The notes under the pieces are model-generated. The model searched no databases. It had not been told where the DNA came from and saw only the letters and a list, made by a program, of their open reading frames with translations. Made by a program: the position numbers and the translations under genes. A DNA stretch of 64,000 nt, from positions 37,718,965 to 37,782,964 of the forward strand of contig NC_092628.1 in the NCBI RefSeq assembly GCF_039555335.1, in the 5' to 3' direction. Of this stretch, positions 10,540-22,867 are shown in pieces (the first letter of the stretch is position 1; each line of letters begins with the position of its first letter). The stretch comes from Amphiura filiformis (Eukaryota > Echinodermata > Ophiuroidea > Amphilepidida > Amphiuridae).

Positions 10540-11430
10540 CTTTCAGTCCAGTTTAAACGTGACTTGGGAGCTACCAACAGTCACATCAAATGAATTCAAT
10601 GACTTCGTTGTTAATGTAGGTCCAAAATTAGCAGCTATTAGCGTCTCAAATTCACAACTCTGGTAAAATTTATTACGATTATCTATTTGCACCTTGTCAA
10701 GGAGCATATTTCTGAAACCAATAGTTGAATCAGAGAAACATAATAAACAAATTTGATCAGAATATAACCACAGGCAATGAAGACATAGGAAACGCCATCG
10801 TAAAAGAAAATAGCTAAGGAACTTGCTCAACCTCTTACAGCAATCTTTAATTTGTCTTTGTCAACAGGCTATGATCCTACTCAATTACAATTAGCTAAGA
10901 TAATTCCTATCTATCCATATCAATCTGGCCAGTTTTCTCCAAAATCCTTGAAAGATAAGATCTTTAATAGAAGTGTTTTTTAATGATAAAGAATTTGGAT
11001 TTAGAGCCAACTATTTATTTTTAGTATCTTTGACTAAAATAAGAGCACTCAAACGGATATTTAAATGCATCTGGTCGATAAATAATGCAGTATAAATAAC
11101 GAAATTATTATATGAGTGTCTTTAGATCAAAAACCATAGTATTCTACTTCATAAGTTAGAACAATGTGGATTCAGAGGAATTGTCTACGACTGGTTCAAG
11201 AGCCATTTAAGTGAACGAAAACAATATGTGAATTTCAATGATAAAATTCTAAACATGAAAGTATAATTTGCGGATCCATCAAGCTTCAATATTAGGTCAT
11301 TTACTCCTTATCTTGTATATAAATGACATTGCGAATACTTCGACCATAATTATTAGATTTTGTATTATTCGCTGATGATACGACGATTTAACAATAATCG
11401 TGTGAGAGAACATAAATAAATATAATCAGT
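10540..11430 (+). pseudogene. Decayed LINE reverse transcriptase (CR1/jockey-like), plus strand
   Basis: Translated across frames, this stretch keeps landmarks of a non-LTR retrotransposon. The fragment EFNDFVVNVGPKLAA near 10590 belongs to the linker before the RT. EFGFRANY near 10990 is the start of the RT core. NHSILLHKLEQCGFRG, then YDWFKSHLSERKQYV (11130-11240), corresponds to the segment after the A-motif Asp. SILGHLLLILYINDIAN follows near 11290, then a LFADDT-type catalytic box near 11370. Many stops and frameshifts interrupt it, so it cannot make enzyme. The minus-strand frame at 10543-10830 is a shadow. Family assignment rests on these motifs alone. Confidence 0.75.
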
Positions 11431-12770
11431 TATTTTTAATAATTTTACTTAGCCAGCAGCATTCTTCGTACTGTTGATGTCAAAGTTCTGATGTATGTCC
11501 TGATTAACTTGTCCTGCGAAGTTCACTGAAGACTTTTATATCCTTTGCATAAAACCCTCGCACAGTTGATAATCTCCCAAATGGTGCTATTGCCACCTTT
11601 CACACAATTTCTGCCTTGGATCTTCCTGTTTCCACTTACATTGATAGATGTATGTTTCATAAACTAGACTTTAGTAAGTGGACGTAAGAATATAATATAA
11701 ATTCCTTTCTTGGAAGAGGTACGCACTTTGACGTATTCTAGATCTTCTCCGATATTACTGGCTAGTAGTACATTGACTACATAAAACATATGTGTATGTT
11801 TGGCTACAAAAACGTTTCTCTTATAAACCATCTATGCACAGTTTTCACCTCGATACACCTGAGCACACAATTTTGTCCAAGCTAGCAGTGAATTGTCTCC
11901 ACACAGTCTTCCATTACACTACACGGTTGAGTGCATAGCATCAAAGAGCTGTATGAGATTCTAGCTGGAGAATAGGGCTCTGTGACTTGTTTTTCTCAAA
12001 ACCTCAAGTGTTCACTTCATCCAATCAGAATTTTTTTTTTATATCGAACGCAAGCTAAGACTTCCCCTTTGTCATTAGGTCAATAGATAACGCGATTCAA
12101 TGTTTATAGCGTGGTAAATCTTTAGAAAACGACATATCCAAGCACGATTTTTGACCAAAATGTAGGTGTTAAAAGTCAAAACGTCAAGTGTTTCTTACAA
12201 TATTTTTCAAATTTTATGTCATTAAATGAAAGAGCACACTTATACTGTCCATATACTAGCGTCATTAGAATGAGCAATGGCCAATTTAGTAGAGGACCAG
12301 CCTGTAGAATCCGTGACTAAATCATAGAACATAAGTTTGAGAGTCATTTTGGGATCTTTGATTGATTCTGAATAAATTTAGCTTGGGCTCACCTCCTGAA
12401 ACCTCCGGGCATTCCGGGGAGGGGTCAATCAAGGTCACATGGGGTCAAATTTTTAGAATGCTCCAATTATGTCAAGTAATATATCAAATTACTCGTATGG
12501 TCATGAGGATTCCATAAATGTATAGTTTGTTATGTGTCAGACCTTTCAACGAAAAATGTTCAAAGGTCAACAACCTTTTTGAATTCTGACCATAGTTAAC
12601 AACGTCCGATTTTGATGTCTAATTATATGTTTTCTTGCATGAGAAATACAATTACACAACTTAAAAAAACTGTACAAGGAACCGATGACCTCCTAATTAC
12701 AATATGGATGCTTTTGGAAGCCATGTTGCAAAAGAGGATCAATATGAACCAATTTAACCCGTTAATTACT
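11431..12770. other. No gene; diverged piece of a GGGGTCA-rich repeat near 12410-12570
   Basis: Most of this stretch is featureless. From about 12410 to 12570 the sequence (GGGGTCAATCAAGGTCACAT, ATGCTCCAATTATG, TGGTCATGAGGATTCC, CAAAGGTCAACAACC) resembles the tandem unit at 61855-62385, suggesting one dispersed family. Confidence 0.5.
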
Positions 12771-12774
12771 GGAT

Positions 12775-13875
12775 TTGGAAATAAAAAAGCATTCTACGAT
12801 CAGTAGTTTTTTGGCAAACCGTACACAGTGCGTTCAATACAAAGGCCAGCTTTCTAGCCTTAAAACCATCACCTGTGGCGTTCCCCAGGGAACAAAGTTA
12901 GGGCCCAGTATATTTACTGTGATGGTTAATGACGCTGCCGAAACTACTTCTGATCGATGGAAATTTGTTGATGATCTCACCTTGGCAGAGATCACTAACA
13001 CTCAAGCCAAAACAAAATCAAAGCACCAAAAGCTTCAACACCATCTAGATGCTTTAGATGATTGGTGCAAGGTCAACGATATGCTGCCGAAGCCAGCCAA
13101 ATGTCATGTTTTGCATGTAATTTTTTTGAATAATCCTGTGCAACTCCCACAACTTTCTCTAGGTGGTGAGGTCCTTCAGACTGTCGATCACATGAAGTTA
13201 CTTGGTCTGGAAATTCAAAATAATCTGGGTTGGGACATGCAAGTTAAAAACATGATATCTCGTGCAAGTAGACATTTTTCAGACCTATATCCAACCCATT
13301 TTGGAATATGCTTGTGCAGTTTGGCATCCAGCGCTTACTAAAACCAAAGCCACCAGATCGAAAGGATTCAAAAACGCACTTGCAAAATCATCCTTGGTAA
13401 TGACTATCAGGACTACGAGTCTGCTCTTCGTGAGCTTAACATCAACAGCATTGCCAACCGTAGGGAAGATCTGGTCGTGAAGTTTGGCCAGCAGGTCCTC
13501 AACTCTGAAAGACACCGTCACCTACTTCCTGAGCAGAGATCTATGAAGTACAATCTCCGTCACAGCAGAATTTTTCCTGAACCCTTTAAAATCTATGGTA
13601 AAACAAACAGGTTTCAGAATTCCACCATTCCGTTCATCATCAGTAAACTCAATTTGGAAAAGTAGTGTAATCCTGTATGCTTCTGCGGGTATTTTACTCC
13701 TCTGCCTGTATCTCTGTTTTCATTTTGTTTTTAAGTAAATTGTTGAGTGTATATATAATGTATATTTTTGATGTGTAAATTGTATTTTGTAAAGCCGGCG
13801 CTTTTCAGCCTATGCTGCCTGTCGGCTATTTGTGTACCGTGAATAAATAAATTAAAAAAAAAATTTAAAAAAATT
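12775..13875 (+). pseudogene. LINE remnant: RT core, C-terminus and 3' tail (CR1/jockey-like)
   Basis: An open frame to 13341 begins in the RT core: SFLANRTQCVQYKG, then CGVPQGTKLGP (B motif), then KFVDDLTLAE, whose V-D-D replaces the usual A/Y-D-D catalytic box while keeping both aspartates. It continues through the thumb (KPAKCHVLHV, DHMKLLGLEI). Near 13262 a deletion and frameshift move the reading to TYIQPILEYACAVWHPALTK, and another moves it to the C-terminal segment RIQKRTCKIILGNDYQ, then NSIANRREDLVVKFGQQ, ending at TAG 13663-13665. An A-rich 3' tail (GAATAAATAAATTAAAAAAA) follows at about 13843-13875. Upstream endonuclease and RT fingers are missing, as expected of 5' truncation. Its C-terminus resembles that of the LINE at 29407-31565. 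Confidence 0.88.
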
Positions 13876-13986
13876 CTAGACAGTGCAAAATATTCCTTAT
13901 TTGAGTTCATGTTACATGACGAATAATTTGAGACCATTTTCATTGAAATCGGAGCACTTTTAGTTTTTGACCCCTGTGTGGCCAAA

Positions 13987-14011
13987 ATAATAATAAAATA
14001 ATAATAATAAT

Positions 14012-14061
<50 letters not shown>
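13987..14061. repeat. (AAT)n microsatellite
   Basis: About two dozen AAT/ATA trinucleotide units with minor interruptions. Confidence 0.95.
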
Positions 14062-14063
<2 letters not shown>

Positions 14064-14457
14064 CCTTCCACCAATTTTATCCTTATTTCCTATAATTCAA
14101 GAACGGTATTTCGCAGATAGATCAAACTATATTTTTTCTCAATCGTTATGACCAAAGGAATACTTGAACGGGATTGTTGACAAAATCTGAGCAATTTTGA
14201 AATTTCAGCCCTGTTGTATGAAATCTGACCTCTGTTGACCCCTAAGCCCACTTTTTGATTTAAAAAAAACAAAAATAGCTGATCTAGAAACATTGATTAG
14301 AAGTAGATTTTGAGGGTGCACGATAGACCTTTCTACCAACTGAACTAATTGCCTTGTATTCAGTATCCATTGAAGGAAATCGGTTCGGTTTTTATTCAAT
14401 TTTTCTTTTTGTTTTGTTTCATACATTTGAAGAGGATAAAAACATGTGATAATCAAT
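14062..14457. other. No gene recognised
   Basis: AT-rich sequence. Two overlapping minus-strand open frames (about 14090-14462) look like chance frames, with no motif that I recognise. Confidence 0.4.
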
Positions 14458-14721
14458 AACAATTGTCATTATTTACATCAGTGGTCATTATGAAGATTTC
14501 AATATATTGACCAACAAGGTCCTAACTGGCCTGCATTTGCAAGTAGAAATTGTCAGTGGTACAGTTAGACTTAATATTTCCTGATTGGCAGGTGTTTCAA
14601 TGATGTAATCCTTGGTCTTCCACTCTTGTGACCTTGTTGGTCACAGAAGACATTGAACTTGTATGTATCAATATCTGATTAAAGTAAACAGTAACCACTG
14701 GTATGAATAATGACAGTTTTT
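14458..14721. mobile_element. MITE-like element, ~264 bp
   Basis: The left end ATTGTCATTATTTACATCAG with TGGTCA and the complement of the right end CTGTCATTATTCATACCAG with TGGTTA form inverted repeats of about 30 bp. A second inverted pair (GACCAACAAGGTC near 14510, GACCTTGTTGGTC near 14631) lies inside. No clear target duplication, so borders are approximate. Confidence 0.6.
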
Positions 14722-14734
14722 ATTGATAGGGAAT

Positions 14735-15430
14735 TCAATAGAATATATAAGAAATAGGTAATTCAACAAAAAACATAAGATAGTGAAAATTTTGCAAAAT
14801 GATGAAGACGATCCTCATTAATTTCTTAACTATTTAATAGAATAAATAAGAAATAGATAATACAATAGAATAAATAAGAAATTGAAAATTTTGAAAAGTG
14901 ATGAAAATAATCCTCATAAATTTCCTATTTTTTAAATAAATACACGAGAAATAGGTAATTCAATAGAATACATAAGAAATTAGCAAAATGATGAAGACTA
15001 TTCTCATAAATTTCCTAATTTTTAATAGTATACAATAGAAATAGGTAATTAAATAGAACAAATGAGAAATTGAAAAATTTTGCAAAGTGGTTAAGACGAT
15101 CCTCATAAATTTCCTAATTTAAAAAAAAATAGAATACAAAAGAAATAGGTAATTCAATAGAATACATAAGAAATTAAAATTTACCAAAGTGATGAAAACG
15201 ATCCTCATAAATTTACTATTTTTTTTAAAAATAGAATACAAAAGAAATAGGTAATTCATAAAAATCATAAACATATCTTTGCAAGTGATGAAAACGATCC
15301 TCATAATTTTCCTATTTTTTAAATATAGAATACAAAAGAAATAATAAATCAATAGAATACATAAGAAATTGAAAATTTTGTAAAGTGATGAAATCGATCA
15401 TAAACTTCCTAATGTTTTGATAGAATACAT
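14735..15430. repeat. Tandem array of ~95-105-bp units, about seven copies
   Basis: Each unit contains an ATAGAATACATAAGAAATAG-type segment, AAAATTTTGCAAAGTGATGA and a CGATCCTCATAAATTTCCTA-like segment, repeated from about 14735 to 15430 with small indels. The repetitive minus-strand frame at 15119-15352 (motifs YLFLLYSIF and FMRIVFIT twice) is a by-product of the array. Confidence 0.85.
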
Positions 15431-17018
15431 AATTTAAGAAACTCCTTATACAAACGCAAAGAACTATAGAGGGCAGGCCAATGATGTTTTCAAATGAGGA
15501 TGAAACCTCACTGTTTTTATTTGGTCCCTATATCGGGCAGAAGTTGTACTATTCATATAATGACGTCATCAGTCTGTTGCATTGGAAATCAATATTTCGC
15601 TTCGAACGATGAAAAGGGCCGTACAAGCCAGTATTTTACGAACACAATTTGTCTTTTTTCAGGAGAAACACGAATAAAAAAATTGCAACAAATGTCAACT
15701 TGTTGGTACAGTTTAAATCCGTTACACACAACTTAAATTTGTTCACTTACGTGAGCTTTCGACACGACGTCACGACAAGTGTCAACCTGTAATGTAATAA
15801 CTATATTTTCTTTGAATGGAGTTAAACTTGTTTTTGCAATAGATATGCCCTTTAAAGTGAAAAAGTTGTCAACACAAATTGATGCATTAAAAGCCTATGC
15901 AGAGAATTGCAACTTTGTTTTGGCCGAAAATTTCATTAATGAATTGACATATTCAGCACCGATTCTGCGCCCCTCCTAGCGATGAAAGTCAATTCAGCAC
16001 AAAATCATTGGAAAGATCAATTTTAGACCAATATTCAACTTCATTATAACCAAAATTAATGAGTAATCGGCCTAGGACCTATTTGTGCAATTTTTCGCAT
16101 ATATTTTGTTTCAAGAATTGTGGGAGGGTTTGTAGTATTATACGATTATAAGATGCTTACGAGAAAAATGATTGATGCCAACATTATTTATCCAATTAAT
16201 GATTTACATATAATAATGGTCTATTTGTTGAGTGTATATATGATGTCTCACAAGATGATGACATCAAGCAGTTTTATTTGAGTTGAGTGGGTGCTTAAAT
16301 TTAGACAATTGTTCCTTGCGCAAGATTGCTCTATTAACATGACAAATGTCAACTTTTTAATTCAATAGCACCCTCCATAATGTTTACTCTATTAATACAA
16401 ATATTTTTTATGAATCAGGGCTAGTGCCGAAACAATAATTATTTGTATGCAACCGACACTGAGACCGTCGTATACCATTTTTGACAATAAAAAATATTTT
16501 TGTATTGTGTAATTGTAAAAGGAACTCTTGATAAATTTGATGCTATCACTGCATGTAAAGCCCTCTTCCCTAGTAAAAGTGGCACAATTGTGATTTTACC
16601 CTTTCGTCTTTAAATAAACATATCTCGAGATTAAAACAAGCAAATTGAACAGAACAAACGGCATTTGAGAGCTAAGACTACGCCCTTGACGTTGATGTAA
16701 ACATTATGTCACAACGGTATTTTATAATTGCCAGAGAGGGCGCTTTTCACTTGCACAATTTTTTTGAGACAGGCTGTATAACGATTTTTACGAGTTATAC
16801 GTCTAGCCCTCTTCTTTTGTTCCATTATTCAATGTATTTCTTTTGTTCAAAGTCTGATCAACTGCCGATTACATCTAGTCCTTCCAGAAGGACTCAAGAG
16901 TTAGCACGACAAATCACGCCGTCCACGTCGTGGATATATACATAGTCCGGCATCCGGCTTAGATATAGTCCGTCAGCCAGTGTGGACATTGTCCGTCTAG
17001 AAGGACTAATTACATCAA
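15431..17018. other. No gene recognised
   Basis: Short open frames at 15494-15736, 15779-15979 and 16706-16945 show no family signature, no splice context and no repeat structure that I can support. Confidence 0.4.
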
Positions 17019-17156
17019 GTAATGTGGACAGGGCATGATAATTGTGGTCAGGTGAAGATAATCTTGGTCAGGTGAAAATAATATTGGACAGATCAAGATA
17101 ATCTTGGACAGGTCAAGAGGATATTGGACAGATCAAGATAATATTGGACATGTAAA
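17019..17156. repeat. 20-bp minisatellite, six full copies
   Basis: Six consecutive 20-bp units of the form GATAATCTTGGACAGGTCAA (17037-17156) with a partial unit before them. Variants alternate T/G and CAG/CAT positions. Confidence 0.9.
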
Positions 17157-17480
17157 TGAATTTGGAACAAGAGAACTAACTATATGTTTGTATTTACAAA
17201 CACTGGTCACACCTTTTGGATATTTCAACAAACTTAAAATGCATCAAAGTACAGCATTTATTAAAGTTTTAACTTCAACACTACTTTGTCGCTCACCACT
17301 ACGTATGAATATCCACTCGTACGGCATTCATATTTTAATTATTTGGATGGAATGATCAAACTATAAAGGGCTATAATTTAGAATTTATATAACTGAATTT
17401 ATTATGCAAGTTTATGCATATTGTTTTTAAATGAAAATGGTAAACAACAGAATTTGCTTCAAGTATATTAGAGGTAAATA

Positions 17481-18082
17481 AACTGGTCTCAAAAAGAAAC
17501 TTAAAATTTTCCACAAGGTCATATTTTAAAATCCTCTCCATAAAAATGAACAAAATTTGGACACAGGATTACTTCAATATTCTACTCTAAACACTTGTCA
17601 GTAACCAAACAGTTGTCCAACTGACACAATAGCAAAATGCACTGACATGGAACACCGTCCTGGACCAAATTCACAGCCCAACATATTTCTATTGCTGGGT
17701 TCCAATTATTCGTTTGTACATGAACAAAAATTACACAGGATTACTTCAATACTCTACTCTAAACACATGTCAGTAACCAAGCGGTTGTCCAACTAACACA
17801 ACAGTAAAATGCACTGACACGGAACAGCTTCCGGGACCACATTCACAGGCGAATAATTGGAACCCAGCAAATAGAAATTTGTTGGACTGTGAATTTGGTC
17901 CAGGAAGGTGTTCCATGTCAGTGCATTTTGCTGTTGTGTCAGTTGGACAACTGTTTGGTTACTGACCAGTGTTTAGAATAGAGTATTGAAGTAATCCTGT
18001 GTGCACTTTTTGTTCATTTTTATGGAGAGGAGTTTAAGATATGACCTGGTGAAAAATTATAAATTTCTTTTTGATGCCAGTT
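17481..18082. mobile_element. Three-unit fold-back element (units +,+,-), copy 1
   Basis: TA-flanked element whose ends AACTGGTCTCAAAAAGAAAC and the complement of the right end AACTGGCATCAAAAAGAAAT pair. It is built of three homologous ~170-bp units, each holding TCCAACTGACACAA-type and AAAATGCACTGACA segments. The first two are in the same orientation and the third inverted. The middle unit (17697-17865) is bordered by a perfect inverted pair, GGGTTCCAATTATTCG and CGAATAATTGGAACCC. A relative lies at 58941-59345 with its middle unit the other way round. The minus-strand frame at 17371-17553 is not a gene. Confidence 0.8.
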
Positions 18083-18488
18083 TATATACTAGTATGCTAT
18101 GGTGTTACTAGTGCTTCATGTCTAGGTAAACGTACCCACTGTGGTAACTTGACATTTGAACTATTTGCACATTCAATTTTATTTTGATAACATGGATATA
18201 AGAAATGTATAATGCTCTCGAGTGGAATTAAATAGAATAAATTCTGTATTGATTGATTAAACAACTTATATTTGTCATTAAATAAACTCGAACACAGGAT
18301 ACAGGGAAGAATATTTCGAAGTGTTTTTATTTTAAACTTTTATAGCTTTTCATTTTGTCATTTGGAAAATGAATAAACCACTATAACAAATTCATTTATT
18401 TTGGCTCGCCGTATAATTATGTAAGACACAGTTCAAAACAGACCATTATTAGAAATATCTGGTGTCTTGTTGAGGTATGGTTCACATG

Positions 18489-18548
18489 TTAGTCGCTCGG
18501 AAGGCTTGACCTCTTTGGGGTCTAGACTCTCACCTTCCGAGTGACTAA
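18489..18548. other. Short inverted repeat, 16-bp arms
   Basis: TTAGTCGCTCGGAAGG (18489-18504) pairs with CCTTCCGAGTGACTAA (18533-18548) with one mismatch, around a 28-base spacer. It may be a small MITE end-pair or a transcribed hairpin. Function unknown. Confidence 0.6.
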
Positions 18549-18898
18549 ATTTGATGTTTGTATGATCAATGATTCTTTGTTACATTAATATTTATCATTT
18601 AGGGGCGGTCATCTAGAAAATGGTGGCCATCTGGGATTTTGAATTGGCTACGTTTTTTTCTAAAAAGTGACTCACAAGAAGATGTGCCAATTCTGTTACT
18701 TGTATAAACTTTGGCTTAATTGGGTCTCAAATCTGCAGTACTGTACTGTAATGTTCTTTGAATAAGTTCTTCAGGACTGGTATAATCAAATTAAATATCA
18801 GATTGTGTTGGACAAGTTTGTTCAAGTCCAGAAGTTTACTCACGTTTTAGACGTTTCATCTTCTGTGCGGAAGATTTCATCCGTAATGCGCCGATCTA

Positions 18899-21800
18899 GT
18901 CCTGGCCCTGTCCTACAGACCCGTATACAATTTTTCAGGGAGAAAGTTTGAATGTTGATTCGAGTAGGGTATGCATAGGTCTTTCAAATTCTACTAGGTG
19001 GAAAATTCCAAACCCGGGCAAACTCTGTATATGGCCGTTTTTCAAAATGGCCGCCAAAATGTACTTATGAACCAGGTATAATGACAATAACTCTGAAACT
19101 ATTTGACCTAGAGGGGTGATTGAGGTGTCTATCCCCACTAAATCAAGGCTGTCTGATTGAATGAAGGGGGGTTCATGGTTGTCCGAGGTCTAGGACACCT
19201 GAAATCCAAGATGGCCGCCCGTAGCAACCATAATCATCATATTCGCCAGATGAAATGACAATAATTCGAAATCTGCTTGACCTACAAGGGTCATTAAGGT
19301 GTCTATCCCCACTAAATCAAGGCTTTCTGATTGAATAAAGGGGTTTCATGGTTGTCCGAGGTCTAGGACACCTGAAATTCAAGATGGCCGCCCATAGCAA
19401 CCAAATAATCATCATATTTGATATTAGCCAGATGAAATGATAATAATTCGGAATCTGCTTGACCTGCAAGGGCCATTTAGGTCTCTATCCCTATGAAATC
19501 AAGACTGTCTAATTGAATGAAGAGGGTGTCATGGTTGTCTGATGTCTAGGACCCCGGGTCTAGGACACCCACAATCTAAGATGGCCGCCCATAGCAACCA
19601 TATAAATATTCATATTAACCAGGTGAGATGACAATATCGCTAAATCAAGGCTGTTTGATTAAATGATGTGATATCATGGTTGTCTGAAGTCGAAGTCACA
19701 CCAAACCAGATGGCAGCCATAGCAACCACTATTAACCAAGTAAAATGTCATCAATTAGAACCTCTGTAACATAGAGGCTGGATTAATGCCGCCAAAATAT
19801 GTTTTTTCACTACAAAAATGGGTTAGAGTGTCATTGAAACAGCATTATAAGCAATAAATATTCAAAATAATCGATGAAAAATGGCTTTGAGGGTTATAGC
19901 AGAAACGTTTCTCCCTAAATGATGTTGCTAATATGTTTTTAATCCAAAATGGCGCCGATTATGAGGTCCAAAATGGCCTTCAAAATACAAAAAAAAAAAA
20001 AAAAATGGGTTAGAGTGGCATTAAAACAGCATTTAACACATTAAATATTCAAACTTATCAATGGTAAATGGCTTTGAAGGTTACAGCAGAAACATTTCTC
20101 CCCAATTGTGTTGTTAACATGTTTCAAATCCAAAATAATGCCGATTATGAGGTCAAAAACCAAAAAAAAAAACTCAAAAATGGGTTAGAGTGGCATTAAA
20201 ACAGCATTATAAACATTAAATATTCAAAATAATCAATGAAAAATGGCTTTGAGGGTTATAGAAGAAACATGTCTCCCCAAATTATGTTGCTTATATGTTT
20301 TAAATCCAAAATTATATTGTTGATATTATGAGGTCCAAAATGGCCTCCAAAATACATTTTTTCACTCGAAAAATGGGTTAGAGTGGCATTAAAATAACAT
20401 TTAACACATTAAATATTAAAACTTATCAATGGTAAATGGCTTTAGAGGGTTACAGCAGAAACATTTTCCCCCAAATTGTGTTGTTAACATGTTTCAAATC
20501 CAAAATGGTGTCCATTATGAGGTCCAAAATGGCCGCAAAAATACATTTTAAGCAGCCATAAGTAGTATTAAAACAGCATTAAACACATTAAATATTCAAA
20601 ATAATCAATGGTAAACCGTTTTAGGATTACAACAGAAACATTTTGAACCAAACAAAAGGTTGTTAACATGTTTTAAAATCCAAAATGGTGCCAAAAATGA
20701 AAACCAAAATGACCGCTAAAGTATTTTTTTCATACTAAAGGCGACATTAAAACAGCATTAAAAGCTGAGAAAAATGTATTTGGCCGCTATTTTGGGCTTC
20801 ACTTTGGGCGCCATTTTGAATTTGACACATGTGAATGACACAATTTGGTTACAAATGTCTATCTGTAGCCCTCAATGCCATTTACCATTGATAAGTTTGA
20901 ATATTTAATGTGTTAAATGCTCTTTTAATGCCACTCTAACCCATTTGTTGAGTGAAAAATGTATTTTGGAGGCCATTTTGGACCTCATAATCGGCGCCAT
21001 TTTGGATTTAAAACATATTAGCAACATAATTTGGGGAGACATGTTTCTTCTATAACCCTCAAAGCCATTTTTCATTGATTATTTTGAATATTTAATGTTT
21101 ATAATGCTGTTTTAATGCCACTCTAACCGATTTTTGAGTGAAAAAAGTATTTTGGTGGCCATTTTTGACCTCATAATCGGCACCATTTTGGATTTGAAAC
21201 ATGTTAACAACACAATTTGGGGAGAAATGTTTCTGCTGTAACCCTCAAAGCCATTTACCATTGATAAGTTTGAATATTTAATGTGTTAAATGCTGTTTTA
21301 ATGCCACTCTAACCCATTTTTTTATTGTATTAATTGTATTTTGAAGGCCATTTTGGACCTCATAATCGGCGCCATTTTGGATTAAAAACATATTAGCAAC
21401 ATAATTTAGGGAGAAATGTTTCTGCTATAACCTTCAAAGCCATTGTTCTTTGATTATTTTGAATATTTAATGCTTATAATGCTGTTTCAATGACACTCTA
21501 ACCCATTTTAGTGAAAAAAAGTATTTTATGGCATAATCCAGCCTCTATGTTACAGAGGTTCTAATTGATGACATTTTACTTGGTTAATAGTGGTTGCTAT
21601 GGCTGCCATCTGGTTTGGTGTGACTTCGACTTCAGACAACCATGATATCACATCATTTAATCAAACAGCCTTGATTTAGCGAAGTTACACGCCTTAATTG
21701 CTCTTCTGGATCAAATAATTATTGAGATATTGTCATCTCACCTGTTTAATGTGAATATTTATATGGTTGCTATGGGCGGCCATCTTAGATTGTGGTTGTC

Positions 21801-22459
21801 CTAAACCCGGGGGTCCTAGACATCAGACAACCATGACACCCTCTTCATTCAATTAGACAGTCTTGATTTCATAGGGATAGAGACCTAAATGGCCCTTGTA
21901 GGTCAAGCAGATTCCGAATTATTGTCATTTCATCTGGCTAATATGATGATTATCTGGTTGCTATGGGCGGCCATCTTGAATTTCAGGTGTCCTAGACCTC
22001 GGACAACCATGAAACCCCTTTATTCAATCAGAAAGCCTTGATTTAGTGGGGATAGACACCTTAATGACCCTTGTAGGTCAAGCAGATTCCGAATTATTGT
22101 CATTTCATCTGGCGAATATGATGATTATGGTTGCTACGGGCGGCCATCTTAGATTTCAGGTGTCCTAGACCTCGGACAACCATGAAACCCCCTTCATTCA
22201 ATCAGACAGCCTTGATTTAGTGGGGATAGACACCTCAATCACCCCTCTAGGTCAAATAGTTTCAGAGTTATTGTCATTATACCTGGTTCATAAGTACATT
22301 TTGGCGGCCATTTTGAAAAACGGCCATATACAGAGTTTGCCCGGGTTTGGAATTTTCCACCTAGTGGAATTTGAAAGACCTATGCATACCCTACTCGAAT
22401 CAACATTCAAACTTTCTCCCTGAAAAATTGTATACGGGTCTGTAGGACAGGGCCAGGAC
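18899..22459. mobile_element. 3.56-kb palindrome (giant fold-back element)
   Basis: The sequence from GTCCTGGCCCTGTCCTACAG to its complement is one palindrome with arms of about 1.7 kb meeting near 20760, flanked by TA. The outer ~300 bp of both arms are nearly identical: frames at 18935-19138 (minus) and 22220-22423 (plus) translate to the same 67 residues. Inner parts diverge and differ by indels. The inner half of each arm is a tandem series of ~190-bp units (about 19790-20750 and 20780-21560), each with TGGGTTAGAGTGGCATTAAA and a segment like AATCCAAAATGGCGCC. AAGATGGCCGCC motifs recur in the outer half. No transposase is visible. The mirrored reading frames are not evidence for a gene. 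Confidence 0.9.
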
Positions 22460-22461
22460 TA

Positions 22462-22867
22462 ATCCAGGAGCTACACCACCTTTGGTCCTCCTACTCTCAC
22501 CCCTATGGTGTGTTGCTGATCGTATTTATACATGACTCAAAGAACAAGTTCGTTCATCGCGATTAATAACGTTGTCTGCCCCCGCTTTTTGATCCACATT
22601 GCAGTGTAAATATAGAAACATGAATATAATTCATATCAATAATATTCATTCTATCATTAGATGAGGAAACACATAACACATTACTTAAGAGACCCGGTTT
22701 TTATGATTTATTTCGAAAATATTTGCCCATGTTTACTTTTATTCAATTTTGACTGATTTACAGCAAGATTATCTGGGTTCAGGGGAATATGACTTGAAAC
22801 TTTTGATGGGTTAGTCTATTTACACTAAAGGGGTGTTTTAACACGATACTTATCCATATTGATCAGT
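22462..22867. other. No gene recognised
   Basis: Unique-looking sequence between two TIR elements. Nothing noticed. Confidence 0.4.

Noticed and set aside
10543-10830. Minus-strand 95-codon frame
   Set aside because: Antisense of a decayed LINE segment whose plus-strand translation shows RT motifs.
13285-13521. Minus-strand 78-codon frame
   Set aside because: Shadow of the plus-strand LINE RT remnant.
18935-22423. Two identical 67-residue reading frames on opposite strands
   Set aside because: They are mirror images produced by the palindrome arms. The sequence has no domain and no transcript context.
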